Shown here: positions 30,705 to 40,834 of the stretch, one piece after another
Layout: each line of letters begins with the position of its first letter
Position numbering within the stretch: the first letter of the stretch is position 1
NCBI GenBank assembly: GCA_001970955.1
Contig: MPUH01000041.1
Coordinates: forward strand, 62,001-126,000
Reading direction: 5' to 3'
Origin: Stentor coeruleus
Taxonomy: Eukaryota; Ciliophora; Heterotrichea; Heterotrichida; Stentoridae
DNA length: 64,000 nt
Translations under genes and position numbers: made by a program
The notes under the pieces: model-generated
Database searches by the model: none
What the model saw: the letters and a program-made list of their open reading frames with translations, nothing else
What the model was told of the DNA's origin: nothing

Positions 30705-31823
30705 ATGAGAGCAAATCTTATTATTGACAACAGAAAAAGAGGTCAGGCCCTTGTTCCTCAAAATAGGTCCAAAACAAGAGTTCAAATCAGAGAAGAAAAA
30801 AGTAAGTTTTCCTTATCACCAGAAGAAGAAAAGCTATACGGAGAGCGTTTCCCAGCAGGTTACAAAAAATTGAAAGTCCTAGGCCGAGGAGGCTGTGCTA
30901 TAGTATGGCTCGCCGAAGACTCACTAACCGGCAAAAAAGTTGCCGTCAAACAAATCAGTCGTCTAAGCGGTTCAAATGCTGTAGACAGCTGTAAGCGTGA
31001 AATTCACTTCGGCAGTTTGCTTAATGAAATCGCTCATCCAGCTTTAAAAAGTATAGCCCGTCTCTTAGGTTCCAAATCTGACAAATCTGATCTTTGGGCA
31101 TTATATGAAGTTGGAGGTCTAAGTTTAAGCAAAGCTCTTTATCATGTAAAAGGGGAATTTGTTAGAGGTGAACGTATTTATCTTATTGAACACCCTCCAT
31201 TATATGAAGATTTCTCACACATTTCGACTTTAAGGTATTTCCTCAAAGAGCTTTTAGAAATAATCTCTGTGTTAAGTTCAATGAATATAGTCCATAGTGA
31301 TTTGAAACCTGATAATATTCTTGTATCAGAAGGGAGATATGTAGGGATTAAGCTTATAGACTTTGGATCTGCATATCACTTTTTAGGAAATGGGTCTATA
31401 AGTACTGCTACACCTGAGTATATGCCCCCTGAAAGTTTGGAAAAATCTCATACACCAGGTGATCATATTAAGGAATTAGCTTTGACATCTCAGCCATGGT
31501 CTTTTGATATATGGTCTGTAGGTATGATATTATTGGAAATTATATCTGGGATACCTTTATGGATGTCTTTAAAATCTAGAGTGTTAAGACATGATAAACT
31601 TATAACATGTAGAGGGTTACTAGCTGCCCAGGGTCGCGACCCTGGGGGAATTATGAGAGCCCAAATAGAGATTACTCGAGATGTTTCTGGTATTATAAAG
31701 AAAGTGTCCGCTTTTGATGTCCCAGACTCCCTTTGTGACCTTATAGAGAAAATGTTAAAATGGGACCCAATGAGGAGGATTTCTCCAGCACAAGCCCTTA
31801 ATCATCAGTTTATGACTTTTTAA
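30705..31823 (+). CDS. Atypical Ser/Thr protein kinase
   Basis: 372 residues, kinase domain about 52-370. The Gly loop is LGRGGCAIVWLA and the ATP Lys lies in VAVKQISR. The catalytic loop reads NIVHSDLKPDNILV, so the usual HRD Arg is Ser; this suggests activity that does not need activation-loop phosphorylation. LIDFGSAYHF is the Mg2+ site, and the APE motif reads TPEYMPPES. An insert of about 45 residues separates the F and G helices (SLKSRVLRHDKLITCRGLLA onward). The catalytic Lys and both Asp are intact, so it is probably active. No known subfamily recognised; likely a ciliate-type kinase. Confidence 0.85.
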   Translation: MRANLIIDNRKRGQALVPQNRSKTRVQIREEKSKFSLSPEEEKLYGERFPAGYKKLKVLGRGGCAIVWLAEDSLTGKKVAVKQISRLSGSNAVDSCKREIHFGSLLNEIAHPALKSIARLLGSKSDKSDLWALYEVGGLSLSKALYHVKGEFVRGERIYLIEHPPLYEDFSHISTLRYFLKELLEIISVLSSMNIVHSDLKPDNILVSEGRYVGIKLIDFGSAYHFLGNGSISTATPEYMPPESLEKSHTPGDHIKELALTSQPWSFDIWSVGMILLEIISGIPLWMSLKSRVLRHDKLITCRGLLAAQGRDPGGIMRAQIEITRDVSGIIKKVSAFDVPDSLCDLIEKMLKWDPMRRISPAQALNHQFMTF

Positions 31824-31908
31824 TGTGTATTCTATATAAAAAACAATATACTTTCTTGACCTTGAATATGTTAATAGGAGAGTTTCTAGCCAAGTAATGG
31901 CTATATAA

Positions 31909-33348
31909 ATGTTTAGGATACTACAGAAAAGACTCTTTGCCAGCTTTGAGTATGACCTAGCTATAGTTGGAGGAGGACCTGGAGGCTATGTGGCTGCGAT
32001 AAAAGGTGCACAACTTGGACTAAAAACCGCTTGCATAGAAAAAAGAGGTACTTTAGGAGGAACTTGTCTTAATGTTGGGTGTATACCAGCTAAATCCTTG
32101 TTAAACTCATCTCACAAGTATATGGAAGCTTCAAAACACTTTAAAGACCATGGGATATTATTTGATAAACTATCTGTGAACCTTGATCAAATGATGAAAA
32201 CCAAAGAATCTGCAGTCACAGGATTAACTAGAGGTATTGAAGGTTTGTTTAAGAAAAATGGTGTCAGCTACTTAAAAGGAACTGCAAGTTTCAAAGACCC
32301 TCACACTTTGATGGTGAATAACTCAGAAGAAATCCGAGCGACGAATATCGTCATTGCCACAGGGTCTGAACCAAGTCCTTTACCAGGAGGGATACTTGAA
32401 ATAGATGAAAAAAGGGTTTTATCTAGTACCGGGGCAATGGCTTTAAATGAGATTCCAAAAAGTATGACCGTTATTGGTGCTGGAGTTATAGGTCTTGAGC
32501 TAGGTAGTGTATATGCAAGACTTGGTACTGAAGTAACAGTAGTTGAATATTTACCCAGACTTGCTCCATTTTTAGATTTAGAAGTTGCTGTAAACTTACA
32601 AAAAATCCTATCAAAACAAGGTATCAAATTCATCCTTGGAGCTAAAGTTGTTGGAGGTGCAGTTGGGGCTAGTTCAGTTTCGGTTAAGCTGGAACCTGCT
32701 AGTCCAGGAATAGAAATCCCAAGAACTTTACAATCTGATTATGTACTTGTTGCTATTGGTAGAAGACCTTTTACTCAAGGATTACATTTGGATTATATTG
32801 ATGTGACTAGGGATAAGATAGGTAGAGTTAATGTCAATGATCACTGTCAAACATTGAAACATGCTCATATTTATGCTATTGGAGATTGTGTTAGAGGACC
32901 TATGCTAGCACATAAAGCTGAAGAAGAAGGTATATTTGTTGTGGAACATATGACAGGTCATGGTGGACACTTAAACTACGATGCAATCCCTTCAGTAATC
33001 TACACCACTCCAGAAGTTGCTCAAGTCGGGAAAACTGAAGAGCAGCTCAAAGAAGCAAAAATCCCATACACTAAAGGCTCATTTCCCTTCTTAGCCAATA
33101 GTAGAGCAAGGGCGAATCATGACACTGATGGCTTTGTAAAAATTCTAGCTCATAAAGATACCAACACGATTCTTGGAGCTCACATAATCGGCCCAATGGC
33201 CGGTGAAATCATAATGGAACCAGTATTAGGTTTTGAATATGGAGCTTCAGCTGAAGATGTCGCAAGGACCTGCCATGCTCATCCAGGCTTTGGCGAAGCA
33301 ATCAAAGAAGCTTGTCTAGCCACTTATGGAAAAACTATTAATTTTTAG
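31909..33348 (+). CDS. DLD: Dihydrolipoyl dehydrogenase (E3 of mitochondrial 2-oxoacid dehydrogenases)
   Basis: A 479-residue flavoprotein. A short presequence (MFRILQKRLFASF) points to mitochondria. FAD-binding GGGPGGYVAA is followed by the redox disulfide GGTCLNVGCIPAKS (Cys at about 53 and 58), NAD-binding VIGAGVIGLELGSVYARLG, IYAIGDCVRGPMLAHKAEEE, and the active-site His-Glu pair in CHAHPGFGEAIKEA. It reoxidises dihydrolipoamide in the pyruvate, 2-oxoglutarate and branched-chain dehydrogenases and the glycine cleavage system. Length and all catalytic residues are normal. The next gene starts 13 bases after its stop. Confidence 0.97.
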   Translation: MFRILQKRLFASFEYDLAIVGGGPGGYVAAIKGAQLGLKTACIEKRGTLGGTCLNVGCIPAKSLLNSSHKYMEASKHFKDHGILFDKLSVNLDQMMKTKESAVTGLTRGIEGLFKKNGVSYLKGTASFKDPHTLMVNNSEEIRATNIVIATGSEPSPLPGGILEIDEKRVLSSTGAMALNEIPKSMTVIGAGVIGLELGSVYARLGTEVTVVEYLPRLAPFLDLEVAVNLQKILSKQGIKFILGAKVVGGAVGASSVSVKLEPASPGIEIPRTLQSDYVLVAIGRRPFTQGLHLDYIDVTRDKIGRVNVNDHCQTLKHAHIYAIGDCVRGPMLAHKAEEEGIFVVEHMTGHGGHLNYDAIPSVIYTTPEVAQVGKTEEQLKEAKIPYTKGSFPFLANSRARANHDTDGFVKILAHKDTNTILGAHIIGPMAGEIIMEPVLGFEYGASAEDVARTCHAHPGFGEAIKEACLATYGKTINF

Positions 33349-33361
33349 ATTAGTAATTATC

Positions 33362-33838
33362 ATGTCACAAACCTCAAGAATCATCCAAGAGCGAGTGGTT
33401 TCTGTACCAAAGCATCTTTTAAAGTACAGAGATGAAATTTCTCCTTATGGAAAAGCTTATAAGCTTAAAAGTGCTATGGGGAATCGAATACTTTTAAATG
33501 ACAAAAAGTCCAAATCACAATTGAGTCGTGGGCAGACTATGATAGAAAGAAAAAATGAGGAATATGAAGATTTGATTAAAGTTGAGAGGAATTATGTTAG
33601 GGAATTGATAAAATCCCCTATAAAAACTAGTGCTAAGCCATCGCTTGTGGGTAGTGGGATTAAGATGCCTAATCACACTAAAGGGAAGATTACTAGGAAT
33701 AGGTTTGAAAGCTTGACGACATGTGATTTTATTAATTGCACACCGATTAAGAAGAGGAGTTTGGAGATGAGAAGGTCGAAATTTGCTTTAACCCCTGAAA
33801 TCCTTAATAAAAACAATAATATGTGTAAGAAGTATTGA
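33362..33838 (+). CDS. Hypothetical basic 158-residue protein
   Basis: Not recognised. ATG 33362 (MSQTSRIIQERVVSVPKHLL) is chosen over an in-frame ATG at 33326 that would overlap the end of the DLD gene. The protein is Lys/Arg/Ser-rich with a predicted helix at about 55-85. It ends in TGA, showing that TGA is a stop here. The 13-base gap to the previous stop leaves almost no room for separate 3' and 5' untranslated regions. Confidence 0.65.
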   Translation: MSQTSRIIQERVVSVPKHLLKYRDEISPYGKAYKLKSAMGNRILLNDKKSKSQLSRGQTMIERKNEEYEDLIKVERNYVRELIKSPIKTSAKPSLVGSGIKMPNHTKGKITRNRFESLTTCDFINCTPIKKRSLEMRRSKFALTPEILNKNNNMCKKY

Positions 33839-34222
33839 TATTGAATATGGGGAGATATGCTAGGTTTTGGTTGATAGGATTGATTTTTGTTGGCTGCCTA
33901 GGGGCAAAGTTGAAAAAGTTATGAAATTTTAGATCGGCTTGCAATTTTTATAGGGAATTGTGACTAAAATCAAGCTATTTATTTTAGATTGTTGTATTGT
34001 TTTATTTTTACTTTGGATTTTATGACCAACACCAAGAATTATGATTTTTTAAAGCAACTAAAGATATTTCTATACAATTCAACAACCTTTAGTATCATAT
34101 GCCTTCTTTCTTATCTCTAACACAAATTCCTTAATACTCATCAGTTTTTTTCTTATAAATCCAACAAAAGTTGTATCTGATATCCCTAATAAACCCACTA
34201 TTCTATATATAAAATTATCTTA
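33839..34222. other. Convergent intergenic, no gene seen
   Basis: G-rich to about 34010, then C-rich, as expected for two facing 3' flanks. No frame. Confidence 0.6.
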
Positions 34223-35152
34223 TTAATATGCTTTACTCGTTATTCCAGGAATATGACTTTTTCTCTGTAATCCTCCTGAGCTCCTACATTTATTAAGTCC
34301 ACCTAAGACCATCCCTATAGACTTTCTCAATATCTTAGTCTTATCTTTATCACAAACTATATCAGGAGATGATAGCAAACTGTCTAAACTAAAAACATCA
34401 AAAGAAGTATTAACTGGCTTTACCTGTCTTGATTTATACCCTATATTTTTAGGCTTATATGTGCTATTAAAACTGTGCATTTCAGGGATTGTCTCAAGAT
34501 CAGTAGACTCTTCAGTTATTAAACTTTGGCTTTTAAAACATTTTTGAGTAAGTATCCGTTTTTCTCTTTGCAATTGTTTAATTTCATGAGATTTTTCGTC
34601 TAATAGGGCTCGGAGTTTATGGTTTTCATTTTCGATGTTGAGGATTTTGATTGAAGTTTTTTCAGTACTTTCTTCGATATCTTTTGTTTTTCTGTCCATT
34701 TCTTCACGGATTTTGAGCTGGTCTAGTTTTTTTGGAAGTTTCATGCATTGCAGTCGGGTTTGGAGTTTTTGAATACTATTTTTGTTTGTGAGTTGATTGA
34801 GGTCAAGCTCTTCGATTTTCCATTTTAGATCTTCAGTTTTGACTATTAGTTCGTTTCTGGTTTTGATACAAGTCCTCACTTCAGACTCTTTGCTTTGGAT
34901 GCTTTTTTCCAGCTTGTTATTCATAATTTCAATCTGGAATTCATCAAGAATATTAAAATCAGCCTTAAACTTCAATAGCTTCTTTATATTATCCCTAATA
35001 TCAGTAAGAATCTCTTCGGGACTTAAAGCGTTAACATCAGGAATTGGCTCATGAGCAAAAAAGTCATCAACAACAATAGTTTCATATGAGTAAATACACC
35101 GATACACTTCCTTAAGATAAGATACAAGAGCTCGGTTGTTCTGTTCGTCCAT
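34223..35152 (-). CDS. Hypothetical coiled-coil protein
   Basis: 309 residues, not recognised. An N-terminal globular part (about 1-60, VSYLKEVYRCIYSYETIVVD) precedes coiled coil at about 75-205. The C-terminus is Ser/Lys-rich (SFDVFSLDSLLSSPDIV) and probably disordered. Composition and flanking skew agree with a real gene. Confidence 0.7.
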   Translation of the reverse strand: MDEQNNRALVSYLKEVYRCIYSYETIVVDDFFAHEPIPDVNALSPEEILTDIRDNIKKLLKFKADFNILDEFQIEIMNNKLEKSIQSKESEVRTCIKTRNELIVKTEDLKWKIEELDLNQLTNKNSIQKLQTRLQCMKLPKKLDQLKIREEMDRKTKDIEESTEKTSIKILNIENENHKLRALLDEKSHEIKQLQREKRILTQKCFKSQSLITEESTDLETIPEMHSFNSTYKPKNIGYKSRQVKPVNTSFDVFSLDSLLSSPDIVCDKDKTKILRKSIGMVLGGLNKCRSSGGLQRKSHIPGITSKAY

Positions 35153-36182
35153 TTACAATCAATGGATTTTATTGGTTAATTCTTTAAGTATCATTTTATT
35201 GTTTTGAGATGATTTAAGAGGAGAATAATATATAAAGGAACTAAAAATAATTTCGTATTAAAGTAAGATTTTTCAAGTGAAATTGACGTAAATGCATGCT
35301 GATAATGTTAGGGATAGAATCTGAATAGAGAAAATTCATAGAGAATGATTTTACTTCTTGGTAAATTTAAATATATATCAAGATGAAAGAGAAATTTAAT
35401 AGAGTTTTAGTATAACAAAGTGCCGAAACATACAGAATAGTAGTTTTTAAGAATAGAAGGGATGTTAATAGGCTTTTATAGAGGAAATATAAAATAAGAA
35501 GCTGAGGAATCTTATAGTATGATAAAATAGATGATAACGATAGAACTTTTTGGACTAGGATGATGCTGGAAAATTATGATGCTGAAAATAGTTTGTTTAA
35601 GATAGACAAGCTTATTCATGATAATTTTACAATAAGAAAAACAAATTAGTTTAAAAAAAAGAATCTCAGAAAGGATAATTATTATAATAGACAAAATAAA
35701 GCTATAAGAATACTTTAGATGTTGTAAGCTTATGTTAAAGTAGGATTTGCGTTGAAATAAGTCAGAAACTGTCATAGTTTTATATTGTTTAGTTAAATAG
35801 TTATGCAACTTTGAGTTGAAATAATATACATTGAAATAAAAAATGCATCATACTAATATAGTCTAATTTTTCATATAAAATATTCAGCCCTAATATAAAA
35901 TCAACTTTAAAATAGCAAGTCCCTTATCATAAATACATTCCAATAATCCTCTATATAATTAGTTAGTTAGAAAATATATCGTTCACAGTCGTGAACTCTG
36001 TATTAATTAATTTAATCCTCTATATAAAAGTTAAACCCACATTTTCATAAAATAATCCCTACTAAACCCTTCAAAATCTTCTAATAAAGAGCCTAAATGC
36101 TATCCAAATAGTCTATCAATCAAAAACCCTTCATCATATTATATAACACAAAAATCTTTACTATATTATCCACTTATACAAT
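35153..36182. other. Intergenic with one copy of a dispersed palindromic repeat
   Basis: G-rich 5' flank of the preceding minus gene to about 35500, then AT-rich, then C-rich 3' flank of the kinase gene. The repeat at 35958-36008 is described separately. A 98-codon frame on the minus strand at 35808 is Ile/Phe-rich and judged spurious. Confidence 0.6.
35958..36008. repeat. Dispersed repeat copy 1: AGTT microsatellite plus GTTCAC..GTGAAC palindrome
   Basis: A (TTAG)n tract is followed by aaatatatc, the hairpin gttcac-agtc-gtgaac, then tctgtattaat. The same block recurs at 58105-58159 with one change in the loop (agtc/agcc). Sequence beyond the block differs between copies. Confidence 0.8.
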
Positions 36183-38262
36183 CTAACTCATAACCTCCAC
36201 AACACAATCCTCACCTCTTAACTCAGGCATGCTTCTAACATCATAACTAATCCCAGTAGATAAATCTATATCAATATGAACTTCCCTATACTGAACCTTT
36301 CCAAAATTAGTAGATGAAACACCTCTTTCAATATTCATCTCTTGCATTTTCTTTCTATCAATAGCTCTTGGTATCAAAACATCAGCATTTTTAATCCACT
36401 GATGTTTTAAAGCATCTTGACTACACAGCCTCTCTTCAGGATCTCTTTTTATACATTTAATCATAAAATCTATAGCAAAAGGTGTAAATGACTTCCAATA
36501 AGGTTCTTCAAAGCTCAGATTAGCTTTTAAAGTTAAGTCAATAAGAATCTGTTTTTCTTTATGATCAAAAGGTAGCCTTCCACGTAATAATAAATATGTT
36601 ATAACCCCAATTGACCATATATCAACTTTACAATTATAACCTGATTGAATTAGTACTTCCGGAGCTACATAGCCTAAAGTTCCACATGCTAGGTTTTGGG
36701 TATCATTTGGCCCTGCAAATTTTGATAAGCCGAAATCAGCTAGTTTTATTGTAGGAATATCTGATGAATCTGTTAATAAAATATTTTCAGGCTTTATGTC
36801 TCGATGTACAATACAAAAATCGTGAAGATAGGATGTGGCTTCTAATAATTGCTTTATTATTTTACTTGCTGAATATTCAGATAATACTTTTTTTTTTACT
36901 AGTCGATCAAAGAGTTCTCCACCTTCAACAAGCTCCATTACGATTAGGAGATGTTTTTTGCTATCGAAAATATCTTTGATTTTAATAACACCTGGGTGAT
37001 TTAATACTCTTAGTATACTAATTTCGCTTTGAATCAGCTCCTTTTCTAGGGAGGAAAGTTTGGATTTTGTTATTACTTTTACTGCCCATTTTTTGTAGGT
37101 CGAATTTTCAGTGCATGAATAAACATCAGAAAATTTCCCATGGCCAATTTTTTCCCCAATGGTGTAGAATTCTTTGAATTTCCTGTAATTTGATGCGTTT
37201 TCTAAGAAACGAAGCCAATCATCGCGTTCTTTACGTGAGTCACTCCAGAGCATGATCTCACCAAAACTAAGGTTCTGGTGAGTAATTGAAATACCAAATT
37301 TGTTAGAAATATAATAATCACCTATAATTTCCATGTAGCACCCTTCCATATAAATCACCTCACCAGGTTGTTTACAATTAGTATTTTCATACAAAAGCAG
37401 TACTTTATTCCTTAATATCGCATATTTACTTACAAGTTTTTCTTCTATTTTCATATACAATTCTCCAGATATTTGTGAGTTTAATGATGATAGCATAGGC
37501 GCTTGTGTCATTGTCAGTTCTAAATCGTTACACCAAATTTCTTGGTTAAAGCATTTATCGAAAACTTTGACAAAATTCGGAGCTGTTTTAAGGAATTCTT
37601 GAAACTGGGTAAAAGTTAAAATGCCTTTAGTACCGAAATTTGATATAAAACTTTCTACTTGATTATGTGAAACTTGATCTTCATTCAAGGTGGTTGAGAT
37701 TTTTACTACAGTTTTACTGCGTTTTTTAGCTGATTTTTAGTTACTTCTTATTGGCTTTACTGGGACATCTAAACCTATATCAGGATTTTGTAGAATTTCA
37801 TGTCCTAGTAAAGATACCTGAATAAAAATTTACAATGATATTCATTTCTTTTGCATCTAGGACTAGATCATCTTTACTATCACATATCTCAAAAATAACC
37901 TTATTTTTATTTTCAATCGTTTCTTTACAGTAACTTGCAATCGCAGTCAAAAAACATTCAAAATCTATTAACTGTGTTTTATTCATATCAAAATACATAA
38001 ACAATCTTTCACCTAAAACTCCCTAAGTAGTCCATACAGGCAAATAAAAAACCTTAGCAAATACATCTTTATCAATATTCCCTTTATCAGACCTTCTTGC
38101 CAAATCATTGTAAAGTAACTGAAGCATCAAGCTTTCTTTCTTTGAGACTATTTATCATATACATCTAGCCAAAACATTTTTCATATTATTCAAAGACCTT
38201 AAAGGTATCTTGAGTTTTCTTATTGTCGAAGCCTTCCTATTTTTAGAAGAACATATTCCCAT
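36183..38262 (-). CDS. N-myristoylated EF-hand / PH / Ser-Thr kinase, CDPK7-like, five exons
   Basis: Four tiny GT..AG introns (38148-38162, 38023-38037, 37818-37833, 37730-37744; 15, 15, 16 and 15 bases) join five exons into 2019 coding bases, 672 residues. The first residues MGICSSK fit N-myristoylation (Gly2, Ser6) with a palmitoylatable Cys4. Degenerate EF-hand loops follow (FDMNKTQLIDFECF; ICDSKDDLVLDAKEM). A PH domain lies at about 246-340. The kinase domain is at about 346-606: IGHGKFSDVYSC, WAVKVITK, CIVHRDIKPENILL, LADFGLSKFAG, CGTLGYVAPEVL. EF-hands before a PH domain and an otherwise CaMK-type kinase is the order known from apicomplexan CDPK7. It is likely a membrane-anchored, Ca2+ or phosphoinositide-tuned kinase. 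Confidence 0.9.
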
Positions 38263-39361
38263 AATCTCTTTTATATAAATCACATAAAAAGTCTTTTTTT
38301 CTATTAAATCCTATAAACCTATATAAAATCTACATAGAAATTAAAAACACAAAATTTAGTATTCGATTCTCTCTGATTCAGAAACCTTAACACTGACTCT
38401 TGGAATCCTGTCTTAACTATAAAATACTAAAATTTCATCGAAAAGCATTAAGACTGAATCCAACATGCAAGACATCTGAAGGAAGTTTTTTAAAGAACGA
38501 ATGTTTGAGTAATACACAAATTTGTTGGATTTTTTTGCAAATTTGAGTTTAAGTTTTCCCTAGTACAGCTAAAAAAAATTGAAGAAGATGTTTNTAATAC
38601 ACAAATTTGTTGGATTTTTTTGCAAATTTGAGTTTAAGTTTTCCCTAGTACAGCTAAAAAAAATTGAAGAAGATGTTTGTTTAAACAATTATATCATAAG
38701 CGTGTTATAACAAAGAGTCTGAAGTTTTTAAGATGAAAAATAGTCTTTTATATGGACAAATTTAAATTTGATGCATTTTTTAGAGGAAAAAGAGGATAGT
38801 CAAACCTTTAGATGAAACTATTATAAGCAAAGGGTATGAGGCAATTATAAGGGAAAATTTTTGTAATCATGTCTTATAGTATGAAAGCCGGTGTCCATTT
38901 GTGCAGTAAAGAGATTATTTATTAAAGGAAAAAGTTTTAATAGGTTAACATAACAGATGATGGTTGAGCATATGAAAAGTATATAATGCAGGTGAGAAAA
39001 AATATATTAACAGGTTTTATATGGAGATGCTACATTTATAAGCCAAGTGCTTGATTAAAACCTTGAGTTGCAGATTATATATTAAAAATATGACAAAAGT
39101 ATTAAAAACGTAAAAAATAGTTTCCGTGCATAAAACTTCAGTATGCAAGTCTAGTTTCTCAGATGAATTCAAGGAAAATCAGCCTTTTAAGACTTATGAT
39201 CTAACTGCTCATAAAAGGAGTAGGCTATAAGGTTCAACTTCGGCATAAATTCAACGATATAATTTAAGAACTTCTTGAACCTGATGAGGAAAATCCATTG
39301 TTATGACTTGAATAAAAACTAAAAACTAAAAACCAAAAAAGCCATAAAAAACACTTTAATC
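38263..39361. other. Intergenic with an assembly duplication; possible gene remnant near its end
   Basis: Bases 38510-38593 match 38595-38678 around n at 38594 (unmerged contig overlap). Between about 39090 and 39342 the + strand shows short coding-like pieces in related frames, interrupted by stops. Otherwise AT/G-rich with nothing recognised. Confidence 0.5.
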
Positions 39362-40369
39362 TCAACAGCTAAGATTACTAATAGCCTTATCACAATAAGA
39401 GCATTTTGACTGAGCAGTTATATGCATTGCACACATGTTATAGCAGCTTAAACAACACTTATTTTCTCTTCTCCTAGGCAATTTGCATTCCCTGCAATAT
39501 ACAAACGATTGATTAAAATAAAATTTTGGATCTCCTTGTGGTTGATTTGATTTTTGTCCACATTTTAAGCAAGATGCTAGGCTATAACGATATATACAAT
39601 AATTGCAATATACCAAACAACAATCGTTTATAGAGAACATTTCAATTTCATACATACGGGAACACCCTCCACAAAGGTTATAGCTGCAGTTTGATTGATC
39701 TTCTAGACAGCCTATTATGCAGCTGTAACTATACTCATCTCTTTCCATCCTTGTTGTAAATTCTTCCATAAATGCTTCGAGTTCATCTTTAGTAAAAAGC
39801 ACAAAACAAACTTCTAACTTAACATTTTTAAGTGTTTTTGCAGCATCTGCAAACCCATCAAAGTGGCATTTAGCCGCCTCTTTTTTCGGAAATCCAAACG
39901 TTCCACATGAAATTCCTGGGATAGCCAATGACTTTAGATTCTGGTCTTTAGCTTCAATAATACAATTTTTAACAGAATCTTTCAAATTTCTTTTTTGATA
40001 ATCTGAGGCATAATTTCCATTTACCACAGGCCCAACAACATGGATAACATTCTTAAATTTTAATTTTCCAGGTCTAGTCGTAAATGCTTTATTTTCACTC
40101 AGAGATTTATTGTTTTTAATATATTTTTCGCAATCTTGAATAAGATCATTACCAGCTTCATAAGCAATCTGTCCAGCTAATCCTCCTCCATGATCCAGCC
40201 TTTCATTAGCAGCATTAACAATGCATTCTACTTTATATGAATGCATTTGTAGGACGCTCCCACTATAAACTTTAACCTGAAAATCATTAATGCATGCCTG
40301 AGCACATAATACAGGAAAGCCTGAATCATAATTCAAAGGAATCTCCATATATACTTTATTATAGAACAT
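39362..40369 (-). CDS. Macro-domain protein with C-terminal Cys-rich zinc-binding region
   Basis: 335 residues. The macro domain covers about 25-210: VECIVNAANERLDHGGGLAG (ADP-ribose-binding Asn and Gly loop), HVVGPVVNG, and SCGTFGFPKKEAAKCHF. Macro domains bind or hydrolyse ADP-ribose. Residues about 225-335 contain more than twenty Cys in CxxC pairs (CGGCSRM, CNYCIYR, CLKCGQ, CRECKLP, CSYCDKAI), suggesting several zinc knuckles; no standard RING or ZZ spacing is evident. This fusion is not one I recognise. Two ATGs are possible: 40369, only 21 bases from the divergent gene's ATG, or 40348 (MEIPLNYDSG). Confidence 0.85.
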   Translation of the reverse strand: MFYNKVYMEIPLNYDSGFPVLCAQACINDFQVKVYSGSVLQMHSYKVECIVNAANERLDHGGGLAGQIAYEAGNDLIQDCEKYIKNNKSLSENKAFTTRPGKLKFKNVIHVVGPVVNGNYASDYQKRNLKDSVKNCIIEAKDQNLKSLAIPGISCGTFGFPKKEAAKCHFDGFADAAKTLKNVKLEVCFVLFTKDELEAFMEEFTTRMERDEYSYSCIIGCLEDQSNCSYNLCGGCSRMYEIEMFSINDCCLVYCNYCIYRYSLASCLKCGQKSNQPQGDPKFYFNQSFVYCRECKLPRRRENKCCLSCYNMCAMHITAQSKCSYCDKAISNLSC

Positions 40370-40390
40370 ATTAAAAATTTCCTTATATAA

Positions 40391-40834
40391 ATGTCTTTTC
40401 GAGAAAACTTTGGAAGATGTTTACTTGTCGCAATCTGTGTTCTTGCTAGCATTGGCAAATTCACAAACCCAAAGCCAAGTGAGGAAACTTTGAGTGATGG
40501 TTATAGTAGGGCCTTTGCTAAAGCTAAAGAATATGGGGTGACCTTGCCTTTAACACCACAAGTCCTTAGTGGGTATACTTTAGAAGTTATTTACTTAACT
40601 GGAGCTTTATTACTTTTAGGTAGTCTTTTGGTTATTTTTAGAGTTAAGTTTGGCTGTTTTTTGCTGTCATCTTTACTTTTGTCTTTTTGTGCTGTGATAC
40701 ATAACCCATATTTGTATACCAAAGATAAGGAGTTTTATATGCATGCTTATATGTTTGTACTGAATCTTGGACTTATCGCTGGGTTGTGCTTGACGTGTCC
40801 TGCAAAAGCACAAGATAAAGAAAAAACCGACTAG
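40391..40834 (+). CDS. Small four-helix membrane protein, DoxX/TMEM35-like
   Basis: 147 residues with four hydrophobic segments: CLLVAICVLASIGKF (8-25), YTLEVIYLTGALLLLGSLLV (62-82), FGCFLLSSLLLSFCAVIH (87-105) and AYMFVLNLGLIAGLCL (118-135). The helix 1 pattern with a following GKF, the loop between helices 1 and 2 and the overall length resemble DoxX-like/TMEM35 proteins, but no diagnostic motif is decisive. The C-terminus is charged (AQDKEKTD) and probably cytosolic. Divergent from the macro-domain gene. Confidence 0.75.
   Translation: MSFRENFGRCLLVAICVLASIGKFTNPKPSEETLSDGYSRAFAKAKEYGVTLPLTPQVLSGYTLEVIYLTGALLLLGSLLVIFRVKFGCFLLSSLLLSFCAVIHNPYLYTKDKEFYMHAYMFVLNLGLIAGLCLTCPAKAQDKEKTD

Noticed and set aside
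35512-35808. 98-codon minus-strand frame
   Set aside because: Composition is AT-driven (Ile, Tyr, Phe, Ser) and flanks do not show the usual 5'/3' skew.
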